A stretch of DNA of 50,168 nucleotides, taken from contig JALSHD010000150.1 of NCBI GenBank assembly GCA_026982395.1, positions 1-50,168 of the forward strand, given 5' to 3'. A program made the translations under genes and the position numbers. This document shows, in pieces, positions 27,086-35,057 of the stretch; within the stretch, counting starts at the first letter, position 1, and each line of letters starts with the position of its first letter. This stretch comes from Chromatiales bacterium (GTDB lineage Bacteria; Pseudomonadota; Gammaproteobacteria; Thiohalospirales; Thiohalospiraceae). The notes beneath the pieces are model-generated. The model did no database searches and was not told the origin of the DNA. It saw only the letters and a program-made list of their open reading frames with translations.

Positions 27086-27946
27086 ATGCGAAAATCTACT
27101 GTCACAGGATTAATCGCTTTGATGCGGCCCCGCCAGTGGGTAAAAAATGGCTTTGTACTGGCTCCTCTGGTTTTTTCCGGTGCCTTTCTCGACAGTAGCG
27201 CCGTATTCAACGTTTTGATGGCTGTGTTGTTGTTTTGTGTGGCTTCGTCCGCAACGTATATCCTTAATGATATACGTGACGTCGAACAGGATCGAAAACA
27301 CCCGAAAAAATGCAAAATCCGCCCGCTGGCATCCGGCATAGTTGAATTTCCACAGGCTGTCAGCCTGCTCATCGCACTGTATGGCATTCTGATTGCCGGG
27401 TATTTTTTTGAACCCGGTGTCATATATATAATTCTGGCCTACCTGCTACTCAATATTGCTTATACCTTCGGGCTGAAACATCAACCCGTTATTGATATTT
27501 TTATCATTGCAATCGGTTTTGTATTGCGCGTTTATGCCGGTGCTGTGGCAATATCGGTCCCTGTTTCTGCCTGGATGTTTGCGACAACATTCTGTCTGGC
27601 CCTGTTTCTTGCCGCTATCAAACGGCGACAAGAGCTGGCTTTGACCGATCAGTCGGGGCGAAAGGTTCTTGAGTATTACAGTGTCACTCTGGTCGAGCGC
27701 TACGCTGAAATGGCTGCCACGGGTGCCCTGATTTTTTACAGTCTGTTTGTAATGTCTGCACGACCCGAGATGGTAGCCACTATCCCTTTTGTACTTTTCG
27801 GGCTGTTTCGCTACTGGTTTATTGTAGAATCACAGGATGCCGGAGAATCACCAACCGATGTCCTGTTAAGTGATTGGCAACTGATAATTACTGTGGTCCT
27901 GTGGATTGTTGTAGCAGCATGGATTACCTGGCCGGCTCCTGGCTGA
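27086..27946 (+). CDS. UbiA-family prenyltransferase, decaprenyl-phosphate phosphoribosyltransferase-like
   Basis: This 286-residue membrane protein has about nine hydrophobic segments. The first aspartate-rich motif is NDIRDVEQD at residues 61-69, followed by KHPKKCKIRPLASG. That combination, with KxRPLASG, is characteristic of 5-phospho-alpha-D-ribosyl-1-pyrophosphate:polyprenyl-phosphate transferases (Mycobacterium Rv3806c). It is not typical of quinone or haem O prenyltransferases. The reaction would load phosphoribose onto the lipid carrier. It is followed ten bases later by a PAP2-like phosphatase that could remove the 5-phosphate, and it converges on a DprE1-like oxidase operon. The start codon has no clear ribosome site. 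Confidence 0.88.
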   Translation: MRKSTVTGLIALMRPRQWVKNGFVLAPLVFSGAFLDSSAVFNVLMAVLLFCVASSATYILNDIRDVEQDRKHPKKCKIRPLASGIVEFPQAVSLLIALYGILIAGYFFEPGVIYIILAYLLLNIAYTFGLKHQPVIDIFIIAIGFVLRVYAGAVAISVPVSAWMFATTFCLALFLAAIKRRQELALTDQSGRKVLEYYSVTLVERYAEMAATGALIFYSLFVMSARPEMVATIPFVLFGLFRYWFIVESQDAGESPTDVLLSDWQLIITVVLWIVVAAWITWPAPG

Positions 27947-27956
27947 GGGAGAATAT

Positions 27957-28373
27957 ATGAACTCAGGTTATGCGGTAGTACCCTTCGTGGCCTGGCTGAT
28001 TGCCGGCTCACTGAAATTTGCCTTCAACAGCGCCCGTTCGCGGCAACTCTCTTTCAGGCAGATCGGTTATGGCGGGCTACCCAGCAATCACAGCGCCATT
28101 GTCAGCAGTGTGGCGGCACTGGTTGCGCTTCGTGAAGGAATCAATCACCCCGCTTTTGGTGTGGCGACAGCACTGGCATTCATTGTCATGCTGGACGCCA
28201 ACAGCCTGCGCCGGCAGATTGGAAAGCAGGCGGAAGTTATCAATAAACTGCTTGAAAACCAGGGAGAAACCCCTTCTCTGCGTGAACGGATGGGACACAG
28301 CAAAACAGAAATACTGGCAGGAATTGCAACGGGCATTTTCAGCGCCTGGTTGGTAAACACCCTGGTTTATTGA
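27957..28373 (+). CDS. DUF212 / divergent PAP2 family membrane protein
   Basis: This is a 138-residue protein with three or four membrane segments. GGLPSNHSA at residues 39-47 and RMGHSKTEILAG around 111-122 correspond to the two histidine-bearing phosphatase motifs of the divergent PAP2 (DUF212) family. The length is typical. GAGGGAG precedes the ATG. Being cotranscribed with the phosphoribosyltransferase-like UbiA protein, it is the best local candidate for the lipid-phosphoribose 5-phosphatase (the role of Rv3807c in mycobacteria). That assignment is inference. Its last seven bases overlap the convergent GT-C gene. Confidence 0.85.
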   Translation: MNSGYAVVPFVAWLIAGSLKFAFNSARSRQLSFRQIGYGGLPSNHSAIVSSVAALVALREGINHPAFGVATALAFIVMLDANSLRRQIGKQAEVINKLLENQGETPSLRERMGHSKTEILAGIATGIFSAWLVNTLVY

Positions 28374-30022
28374 TTCTCTCTCATCACCCGATAAAGCCGC
28401 GTTTCCGCTCCGGTTGCATCTGTCCCGCTGTGCAACAGGATATAATTGTCCGGCAGCCCTTTTTCTTTATATATTGAATAAAACGGGTATTTCTCGATTC
28501 TGCGATCATTCAAATAAACAAAATCCACTTGGTTCAAATCGCTATATCGAAGCATCGCCTCCATTTTGGCATAGGGCAGTGATACATGCTTGCTGTCACT
28601 GAAATAGGAAAGATAGCTACGCTGATCCATGAGTGCGGGGCGATGATCCAGCTCTTCCCTGGCAATCCGCTTGATCAGCGCCACCTCTTCTTTGTACTCT
28701 CCCGCACTATACTCACGATTGACGGATGGAGGATGGAGTACAGCTGTCCACAACTCAGAGGCAAACGATACCAGCACAATCAGTAACAGGCTCAAGGCCA
28801 CGGGAGCTGCCGGAAGTCTGTCAACAGCCAGCAATCTGGCCAAAGCCGCTATACCCACGCCAGCCACCAACAGCACCAGGGGAACAGACAGCGCCAGATG
28901 CCGGGGCAACGTTGGTATAAACATAGCTGGCAAAATGGCCGCGCCGACAAAAAGAACAGTAATGAGAGATTCGAAATAGCGCCTTGTCAGAACAAGAGAA
29001 GCAACCCCGGCAAGAAAGAAAAAGACCACCACATATCCAGCCACCTGAGGAATCCCGTAACGAATCAGCTGGCGCACGTTACGAACAAATGATTTATAGT
29101 GATCTTGTAAAAATGCAGCAGACTGATCCACTGTCCCGTTGTTTGGTCTGAGCTTGTCCACCTCTTCGGGGTGGCGCATCAAATACTTGATATTCACCTC
29201 TCCGGGGCTGAGATCCAACGACTTGGTTTTCTCGATAAACGAACGCCCATCACGAATACTGAGCAGGTTGGACCATACCTGACGACCGTTAATGGTAAAT
29301 TTTCCCGCCTGTTCGCTTATCCGATAGACTTGCGGGGCGCTGACCACTGAAAAAGCGACAACAAATATCGCAACCCACGCGGCCAGCTTGCGCATGTCAT
29401 AGTTATCCGGCCTGACCATGATAAAATGCAGAGACTGAAACAGGGGAATAAGCACCAAAAAAATCAGCCCTTCAATCCGGTTCAAAAAAGCAAGCGCAAA
29501 CACCGCCCCGATCAAAGCAGCCTTCAGCAAACCCGGTTTTTCATTCTGAATCCAGAACAGAAACAGGCCCAGATACACTGTCGCGATGAACGAAGGCTCC
29601 GTCAATACGGCGAAGGAGAGAGAGACAAGAATCGGACTACAGGCAACCAGCAACAGCCCCGCAATCACCCCAGCTGGCCTGGCCAGCCGCAGACCAATAC
29701 CCGCAATGGCACCAAACAGCAGCAGGCTGAAAAAATATGAACACAATCGCGCTCCTGTTTCCACATCTCCCGCAATCAGCGTAAAGAATGCGGCAAATAC
29801 AGGGTAAAACGGAGTGTAATAGGCATCTATTGAGGCAATGGTCTCTGGATCCAGCGTGGCAACCTGCTTGATCGTACGCAGATAACCAATACTGTCGGTA
29901 TCCTCCAGCAGCAGGGTATTGCTCCAGGCAAGCAACCGTGTGGCGGCATAGAAAAAAAAAACGCCGCCCAGATAATAATACCAGCGATGCAGTCCACCGC
30001 TATCTGTCGTTGTGGTATTCAT
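28367..30022 (-). CDS. GT-C (family 39/83-like) membrane glycosyltransferase
   Basis: This 551-residue protein has about eleven predicted membrane segments and a C-terminal periplasmic domain from about residue 425. The acidic pair after the first membrane helix (LLEDTDSIGYL, Asp41 and Asp43) is the catalytic loop expected of GT-C enzymes such as ArnT and PMT. The AVLTEPSF and FLNRIEGLIF segments also fit. GT-C enzymes use polyprenyl-phosphate sugars on the periplasmic side. The gene is the last of the minus-strand run that includes the DprE1-like oxidase and the aminotransferase, so it is the probable user of the lipid-linked sugar made there. The acceptor is unknown. Confidence 0.83.
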   Translation of the reverse strand: MNTTTTDSGGLHRWYYYLGGVFFFYAATRLLAWSNTLLLEDTDSIGYLRTIKQVATLDPETIASIDAYYTPFYPVFAAFFTLIAGDVETGARLCSYFFSLLLFGAIAGIGLRLARPAGVIAGLLLVACSPILVSLSFAVLTEPSFIATVYLGLFLFWIQNEKPGLLKAALIGAVFALAFLNRIEGLIFLVLIPLFQSLHFIMVRPDNYDMRKLAAWVAIFVVAFSVVSAPQVYRISEQAGKFTINGRQVWSNLLSIRDGRSFIEKTKSLDLSPGEVNIKYLMRHPEEVDKLRPNNGTVDQSAAFLQDHYKSFVRNVRQLIRYGIPQVAGYVVVFFFLAGVASLVLTRRYFESLITVLFVGAAILPAMFIPTLPRHLALSVPLVLLVAGVGIAALARLLAVDRLPAAPVALSLLLIVLVSFASELWTAVLHPPSVNREYSAGEYKEEVALIKRIAREELDHRPALMDQRSYLSYFSDSKHVSLPYAKMEAMLRYSDLNQVDFVYLNDRRIEKYPFYSIYKEKGLPDNYILLHSGTDATGAETRLYRVMRENQ

Positions 30023-30031
30023 GCAACCCGG

Positions 30032-31450
30032 CTATTTATTGCCAACAACCTCTTTGGCAAAGGCGGTTACAATACGTGTCACTCCCCGGGACAAAAGATC
30101 ATCCAGGGCATCCACAAAAGTATCTATCTGTTCGCGGGTCACGATCAACGGGGGCTCCAGCCGAATCACATTGCGGTTATATTCGGTAAACGCCACCAGA
30201 ACATCATACTCCTTCAGTAACAGACAACCGACAAAGCCACACAGGCTACCTTTCAGCTTGTTGTCCAGCACCGATACAACTGTACGCAGACCAAGCGGCA
30301 ATGTATTGCTGAAATCACGAAACTCCAGGCCGATCATCAATCCGTAGCCACGCACCTCCTTGATTATTTTTGGGTACCTGGCCTGCACCTTCTGCAGCCT
30401 TTCCAGCAAATAGGCGCCTTGTTGGGCTGAGTTCTCAATCAAACCCTCATCGTAGAGAATATTCAGGGCTTCAATTGAGGTACAGCTGGCCTCGCCCATC
30501 CCGCCAAAAGTTGCCGGCCCGTGAATCAATGCGGTTTGAGGGGTTCCGTAGGCGGCCATGTATATGGATCGGCGCGCAATCATGGCGCCCATTGCCGTCT
30601 TGCCCCCACCCAGGGATTTAGCCAGCGTCACGATATCAGGAGCCACCCCGGCATGCTCAAACGCGAAAAACCGCCCGGTACGTCCGACACCACATTGAAC
30701 CTCATCCGCTATCCATACAACATTGTATTGATCACACAAACGGCGAACTTCCTGCCAGTAACAGGCTGAAGCCCCTACAATTCCCGCACCACCCTGCACA
30801 GTTTCCAGAATCAATACTCCGATGGAAGAGTCGTTACGCAGAGCCTCTTCCAGTGCCTCGCTGTCACCAAAGGGGATGCGCACCCGGTTATCCAGCAACC
30901 GGAAAGAGGATTGATAAAACTCCGAATCAGTTACCGACAATGCCCCGCGGGTTTTTCCATGAAAAGAGTGTTCCGCATAGGCAATTCTGGCCCGCTCAGG
31001 TCCCTGATATTTTTCTGCCAGCTTGAGAGCAGCCTCTACCGCCTCGGAACCACTCGATCCCAAAAAAACCATATCGAGATCCTGCGGAGCAATAGCAGCA
31101 AGATTTTTGGACAAGGCCGCGGCGTACTGGGACATGAAGGCGATGGCGATTTCATGACGTTTTTCATCCTGAAACTGTTTTCTCATTGCCAGCAAGCGCG
31201 GATGATTGTGCCCGCAGGCAATCGAGCCGAACCCGCCAAAAAAATCCAGAATTTTACGGCCGTTCTGATCCGTGTAATACATCCCTTCCGCACTTTCAAC
31301 TTTTACCTTGTTAAACCCCAGCAGCTTGAGAAAATGGAGCTGACCCGGGTTCATGTAGTTACAGAACAGATCGGTTATGCTCTGTATGTCCAGACTCTTG
31401 GCCTGTTCAACACTCAAAAGCTCCGGCCTGGTTATGGTTTGATTCGACAT
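30032..31450 (-). CDS. Class III PLP-dependent aminotransferase
   Basis: This is a 472-residue fold-type I aminotransferase of class III. Seen are FLGSSGSEAVEAALKLA, HSFHGKTRGALS, WIADEVQCGVGRTGRFFA (Asp249, which contacts the PLP ring nitrogen) and LAKSLGGGKTAMG with the PLP lysine Lys278. Closest in style are ornithine, putrescine and acetylornithine aminotransferases. ATG at 31450 has a very strong GAGGGGG ten bases upstream; an in-frame TTG at 31501 touches the DprE1 gene. It lies 47 bases after the DprE1-like gene and nine before the GT-C gene. That makes a carbonyl sugar, possibly the lipid-linked 2-keto pentose, a candidate substrate. An amino-acid substrate cannot be excluded. Confidence 0.9.
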   Translation of the reverse strand: MSNQTITRPELLSVEQAKSLDIQSITDLFCNYMNPGQLHFLKLLGFNKVKVESAEGMYYTDQNGRKILDFFGGFGSIACGHNHPRLLAMRKQFQDEKRHEIAIAFMSQYAAALSKNLAAIAPQDLDMVFLGSSGSEAVEAALKLAEKYQGPERARIAYAEHSFHGKTRGALSVTDSEFYQSSFRLLDNRVRIPFGDSEALEEALRNDSSIGVLILETVQGGAGIVGASACYWQEVRRLCDQYNVVWIADEVQCGVGRTGRFFAFEHAGVAPDIVTLAKSLGGGKTAMGAMIARRSIYMAAYGTPQTALIHGPATFGGMGEASCTSIEALNILYDEGLIENSAQQGAYLLERLQKVQARYPKIIKEVRGYGLMIGLEFRDFSNTLPLGLRTVVSVLDNKLKGSLCGFVGCLLLKEYDVLVAFTEYNRNVIRLEPPLIVTREQIDTFVDALDDLLSRGVTRIVTAFAKEVVGNK

Positions 31451-31497
31451 GTTTGTTGTACCCCCTCGGGAATAATTTCGCCCTGGTGTTTTAAAAA

Positions 31498-32832
31498 TCA
31501 AATATGCAGCCGCCGCGCAAGATCAGAGTTCATCAGCGCATCAGGATCGATACTCTGCCGAACTGCCCGAAACTGCTCCAGTCCGGGATACATGGCGGCA
31601 AAACTCTCGGGAGACATGCAGGCGTCCTTGGCAAGATAGATTCGGCCGCCATAGTCACGGGTTATCGCTTCCAGTGACCGGAGCAGCTCGACAACCCCTT
31701 TCTTGTGTGGAAAATCCAGCGCCAGAGTATAACCGCGCTGCGGAAAAGAGAGATAACCTTCACCCTCGCCACCCAGTGTCTTGAGCACGGCAAGAAAAGA
31801 AGCTGCACGAGAGCGGACAATCTGCTCCAGCAACTGACGAATCCCTGAAATACCTGCCTCATCCGGCAATACGCACTGAAACTGATAAAACCCGCGCCGG
31901 CCATAAACCCGGTTCCACTCAAGCAGGGCATCCAGAGGATAGAGAAACCGCTCTAGCAACACCAGCCGCTCCCGCCCGCCGTTGGGTATGCGGTGATAAT
32001 ACAGTTTGTTGAAAGCAGCTATACTCAACGGATTCAATACAAAACCCGGCAAATCTGCCGGCACCCGCAAACGCTTTGGAGCCGGCTCGTCCAGGGATTC
32101 CGTTGCCGGCTCCGCAAGTTCAAGAATACCTCGCCCAAGCCGGCTGCCTCGCGCCATGGCATCAATCCAGCCTACCGAATAGCTGATACCATCAGCCCTG
32201 GCCTGCTCGAATGCGGAAAAAAAGTCCTCCAGGCCAGCCATGCGCATCTCCCGCACCTGAACTGCATTAGTTGCTCTCCGGCTCATCCTGAAGCAGACCA
32301 CCAGAATGATGCCGGTGAGACCGGCCCCACCGATGGTGGCACTAAACAGTCCGGCGTGCTGTTGTCGTGAGATGCGTCGTTGTTCGCCCGTTGGCAACAA
32401 CAGCTCAATCCACTGCACATGCCGGCCAAAACTTCCCGCCACCTCATGATTCTTGCCGTGTACATCATTGGCGATTGCGCCGCCGATTGTAACAAAGCCT
32501 GTACCGGGGCTTACCGGAGCACAGTACCCCTGAGGAAGAAACGTATGTAGTATTTCATGGAAAGTCACACCTGGCTCACATACTAGCTCTCCAGTCTCCG
32601 GGTCAAAGGAGAGAATCCGGTTGAGCTGCCGCACCAGCAACGCCCCACCGCCACTGTTCAGCGCGATATCCCCATAGCTGCGACCACCGGCATAAGCAAT
32701 CACACTGCCGGTCTGTGAAGTGTGCTCGAATGCTACCGGCACCTCATCGACTGTTTCTGGCAAACATGCCATTGCACGGGCGTAACTGCTTCTGCCCCAT
32801 CCGGTAAACACCCTGGTCTCACAATCAGCCAT
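31498..32832 (-). CDS. dprE1: DprE1-like FAD-dependent polyprenylphosphoryl-ribose 2-oxidase
   Basis: This 444-residue vanillyl-alcohol-oxidase-fold flavoprotein has GWGRSS at the N-terminus, YAGGRSYGD and SPGTGFVTIGGAIANDVHGKN with His125 matching DprE1 His132. YLAKDACMS holds Lys402, equivalent to Lys418, and the end is SDLARRLHI. In mycobacteria DprE1 oxidises C2 of polyprenyl-phospho-ribose to the ketone. The benzothiazinone-target cysteine (Cys387) is alanine here: A371 in YTLALDFP, with the same 31-residue spacing to the lysine. The ATG overlaps the stop of the flippase-like gene (TAATG). No DprE2 gene is adjacent or elsewhere in the window. Confidence 0.92.
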   Translation of the reverse strand: MADCETRVFTGWGRSSYARAMACLPETVDEVPVAFEHTSQTGSVIAYAGGRSYGDIALNSGGGALLVRQLNRILSFDPETGELVCEPGVTFHEILHTFLPQGYCAPVSPGTGFVTIGGAIANDVHGKNHEVAGSFGRHVQWIELLLPTGEQRRISRQQHAGLFSATIGGAGLTGIILVVCFRMSRRATNAVQVREMRMAGLEDFFSAFEQARADGISYSVGWIDAMARGSRLGRGILELAEPATESLDEPAPKRLRVPADLPGFVLNPLSIAAFNKLYYHRIPNGGRERLVLLERFLYPLDALLEWNRVYGRRGFYQFQCVLPDEAGISGIRQLLEQIVRSRAASFLAVLKTLGGEGEGYLSFPQRGYTLALDFPHKKGVVELLRSLEAITRDYGGRIYLAKDACMSPESFAAMYPGLEQFRAVRQSIDPDALMNSDLARRLHI

Positions 32833-33872
32833 TACGCTGTTCCGTCAACCGGAGCCGATTCATTGGCAGAACGCCGTACCAGTTGCAGCGCAAAAGGTAA
32901 CACGGCGAAACCCAGCCCCACGGCGAACCACAGGGTCGTCAGCCGTATAATCGCGGTGGCGGCCACTGCAATATGTGGCTCCACACCCAGCACCATCAAC
33001 AAACCGATCATTCCCACCTCAACCCCCCCAAGACCACCTGGCAGCATGGATATCGCCCCTGCCAGCATGGAAAACGAGAAAATGAAAACAGCCTGTTGCA
33101 AGGTCACATCCACGCTCAGCGCATGCAGCAAAATGTAGAAAGCCACACACTCTGCAAGCCAGCCGATTACACTGAGGGCTAGTACAACACTGAACGAATA
33201 CCAGGTAAACAGACGAGCAGTCAGGCGCAGCATGTGGCGCATTTTGGCGAACAAACGGGGGCGATTTCTCCCGGTAGCGACATAAAGCCATCCCGTAGCT
33301 GAAATCAGCGGGGCAGGCCGCACAAACAGCCAGGTAAGCAGCAATACAGCAGCACAACCCGCCAGCGCCAGCCAAAGATAGCCGGAAAAAGCGGTAATAC
33401 CAACCAGACAGAGCGCCAGCATGGCATTCATATCGCCCAGCCGGTCACCTATGAAAAGCGGACCCACCTTTGTATAGCTGTAGCCATGACACCGCTCTAT
33501 CAACCACAGCCGCAATAATTCACCGACCTTGCCAGGTGTCGTGGTCATGGAGAAACCGGTGAAATAGTACAACAGGCTTCGTCCAGTCGGCACCTCAAGA
33601 CCAATATGCTGCGATAAAAACTGCCAGCGATACCCCCGAGTGAAATAGTTGACCAGGGACAACAACAGCAACACCACAACAACCACCGGGCTGATTCGGG
33701 TTATATGTTCGATAACCTGACCTCCGCCCGCCAGCACTGCAGACAGCACCATCGCACCAACAAACAGCACCACGGTCAAAACGACCATATACTGGGCCCG
33801 ATGAAGACGTTGGGGAGAAAAGTTACTCAACAACCTGTACCGACTAACAACATATTTTTTTGTATGTAACAT
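32832..33872 (-). CDS. LPG-synthase-TM family membrane protein (flippase-like, UPF0104)
   Basis: This 346-residue protein has seven or eight membrane segments. It matches the lysylphosphatidylglycerol-synthase transmembrane family: YFTGFSMTTTPGKVGELLRLWL, FIGDRLGDMNAM and SMLAGAISMLPGGLGGVEVGMIGLL are the conserved loops. Members without the synthetase domain are suspected lipid or lipid-sugar translocases. Coupled to dprE1 (shared base in TAATG), it is a candidate for flipping the lipid-linked pentose to the periplasm, where the GT-C enzyme works. The biochemical role is unproven. The ribosome site before the ATG is poor. Confidence 0.85.
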   Translation of the reverse strand: MLHTKKYVVSRYRLLSNFSPQRLHRAQYMVVLTVVLFVGAMVLSAVLAGGGQVIEHITRISPVVVVVLLLLSLVNYFTRGYRWQFLSQHIGLEVPTGRSLLYYFTGFSMTTTPGKVGELLRLWLIERCHGYSYTKVGPLFIGDRLGDMNAMLALCLVGITAFSGYLWLALAGCAAVLLLTWLFVRPAPLISATGWLYVATGRNRPRLFAKMRHMLRLTARLFTWYSFSVVLALSVIGWLAECVAFYILLHALSVDVTLQQAVFIFSFSMLAGAISMLPGGLGGVEVGMIGLLMVLGVEPHIAVAATAIIRLTTLWFAVGLGFAVLPFALQLVRRSANESAPVDGTA

Positions 33873-33965
33873 TACGAAAATAACAGTTGTGACATCTTAG
33901 AAGCAGCAATACTACTCAAGACGCCACGCACGACAGCTGTCCGGCGCAAACCGGAATGGCTGGCT

Positions 33966-35057
33966 TTATGGCTGGATCGACTGATAGCGGGCAATCTGGC
34001 TCCCGGTGATCTGCCGCATATCATCACCCTGAAGCCATGCCCGGTTCCATTCAACAATCCACTCCAGCGCCACGGGCAGATCAAGTTTGGGAGTAATACC
34101 GAGCACGTCCCTGGACTTGGCGCAGTCCAGCTTTAAATAGTGCGCTTCGTGCGGATGTTCTCCACTATCCAGTTTCCAACTGGCACCCTCTCCCCAGAGC
34201 TGAACCAGGTAATCAACAATCCAGGAAACCGGCCGTGCGCTGGACTCCTCCGGGCCAAAGTTCCACGCTTCGGCAAATGGCGTCCCCCCTGTATACAAAC
34301 GCTCTGCCAGCAAAAGATAACCGGCCAGCGGCTCCAGCACATGCTGCCAGGGACGTATTGCATCGGGATTTCTTATCAGTACCGGCTGCCTGGCCGCGAT
34401 AGCACGCATGATATCGGGAATAAGGCGATCTTCGGCCCAATCCCCTCCTCCAATCACGTTACCGGCACGCGCACTCGCCAGCGCTAGGGCATGGCGGTCA
34501 TGCTCTGCTGCGGAAAAGTAGGAGTCGCGGAAGGCGGAGGTAACAAGCTCGGCGCAGGCCTTGCTGTTGGAGTAAGGATCATGTCCACCCAGGCGTTCAT
34601 TCTCCCGGTAACCCCACACCCACTCCTTGTTCTGGTAGCACTTGTCGCTGGTCACGTTGACTACTGACTTGACACCACCAGACTGGCGCACCGCTTCCAA
34701 CAGATTGACGGTACCCATAACGTTGCTGCTGTAGGTCTCAACGGGATCCCGGTAGGAGTGGCGCACCAACGCTTGTGCTGCCAAGTGAAAAACTATCTCT
34801 GGCCGATGCTGCGCAAACAGCTCACGAAGGGTGGGAAAATCACGGATATCCCCGATGGCAGAGACCATTCCATCGGCAACATTCGCCACCCTGAACAGGC
34901 TGGGCTCCGTGGGTGGCTCCAGCGAGTAGCCCACCACCTCGGCCCCCAGCTTCTGCAACCACAGGGAGAGCCAGCTCCCCTTGAATCCGGTATGGCCGGT
35001 TACGAGAACCCTTTTCCCGGCCCAGAAGGTGTTCTCCCCCCTCACGGTCTCGATCAC
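33966..35057 (-). CDS. rfbG: CDP-glucose 4,6-dehydratase
   Basis: This 363-residue short-chain dehydrogenase converts CDP-glucose to CDP-4-keto-6-deoxyglucose. The NAD loop GHTGFKG is at residues 21-27. NVTSDKCYQNKEWVWGYREN (about 134-153) and the YxxxK pair Tyr162/Lys166 (DPYSNSK) are typical of RfbG. IRPWQHVLEPLAGYL near the C-terminus is also diagnostic. GTG at 35057 overlaps the TGA of the FAD oxidoreductase gene (GTGA); further upstream only TTG is available. The enzyme supplying its substrate (rfbF) is at 17749 on the opposite strand. A 93-base gap follows before the flippase-like gene. Confidence 0.95.
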   Translation of the reverse strand: MIETVRGENTFWAGKRVLVTGHTGFKGSWLSLWLQKLGAEVVGYSLEPPTEPSLFRVANVADGMVSAIGDIRDFPTLRELFAQHRPEIVFHLAAQALVRHSYRDPVETYSSNVMGTVNLLEAVRQSGGVKSVVNVTSDKCYQNKEWVWGYRENERLGGHDPYSNSKACAELVTSAFRDSYFSAAEHDRHALALASARAGNVIGGGDWAEDRLIPDIMRAIAARQPVLIRNPDAIRPWQHVLEPLAGYLLLAERLYTGGTPFAEAWNFGPEESSARPVSWIVDYLVQLWGEGASWKLDSGEHPHEAHYLKLDCAKSRDVLGITPKLDLPVALEWIVEWNRAWLQGDDMRQITGSQIARYQSIQP

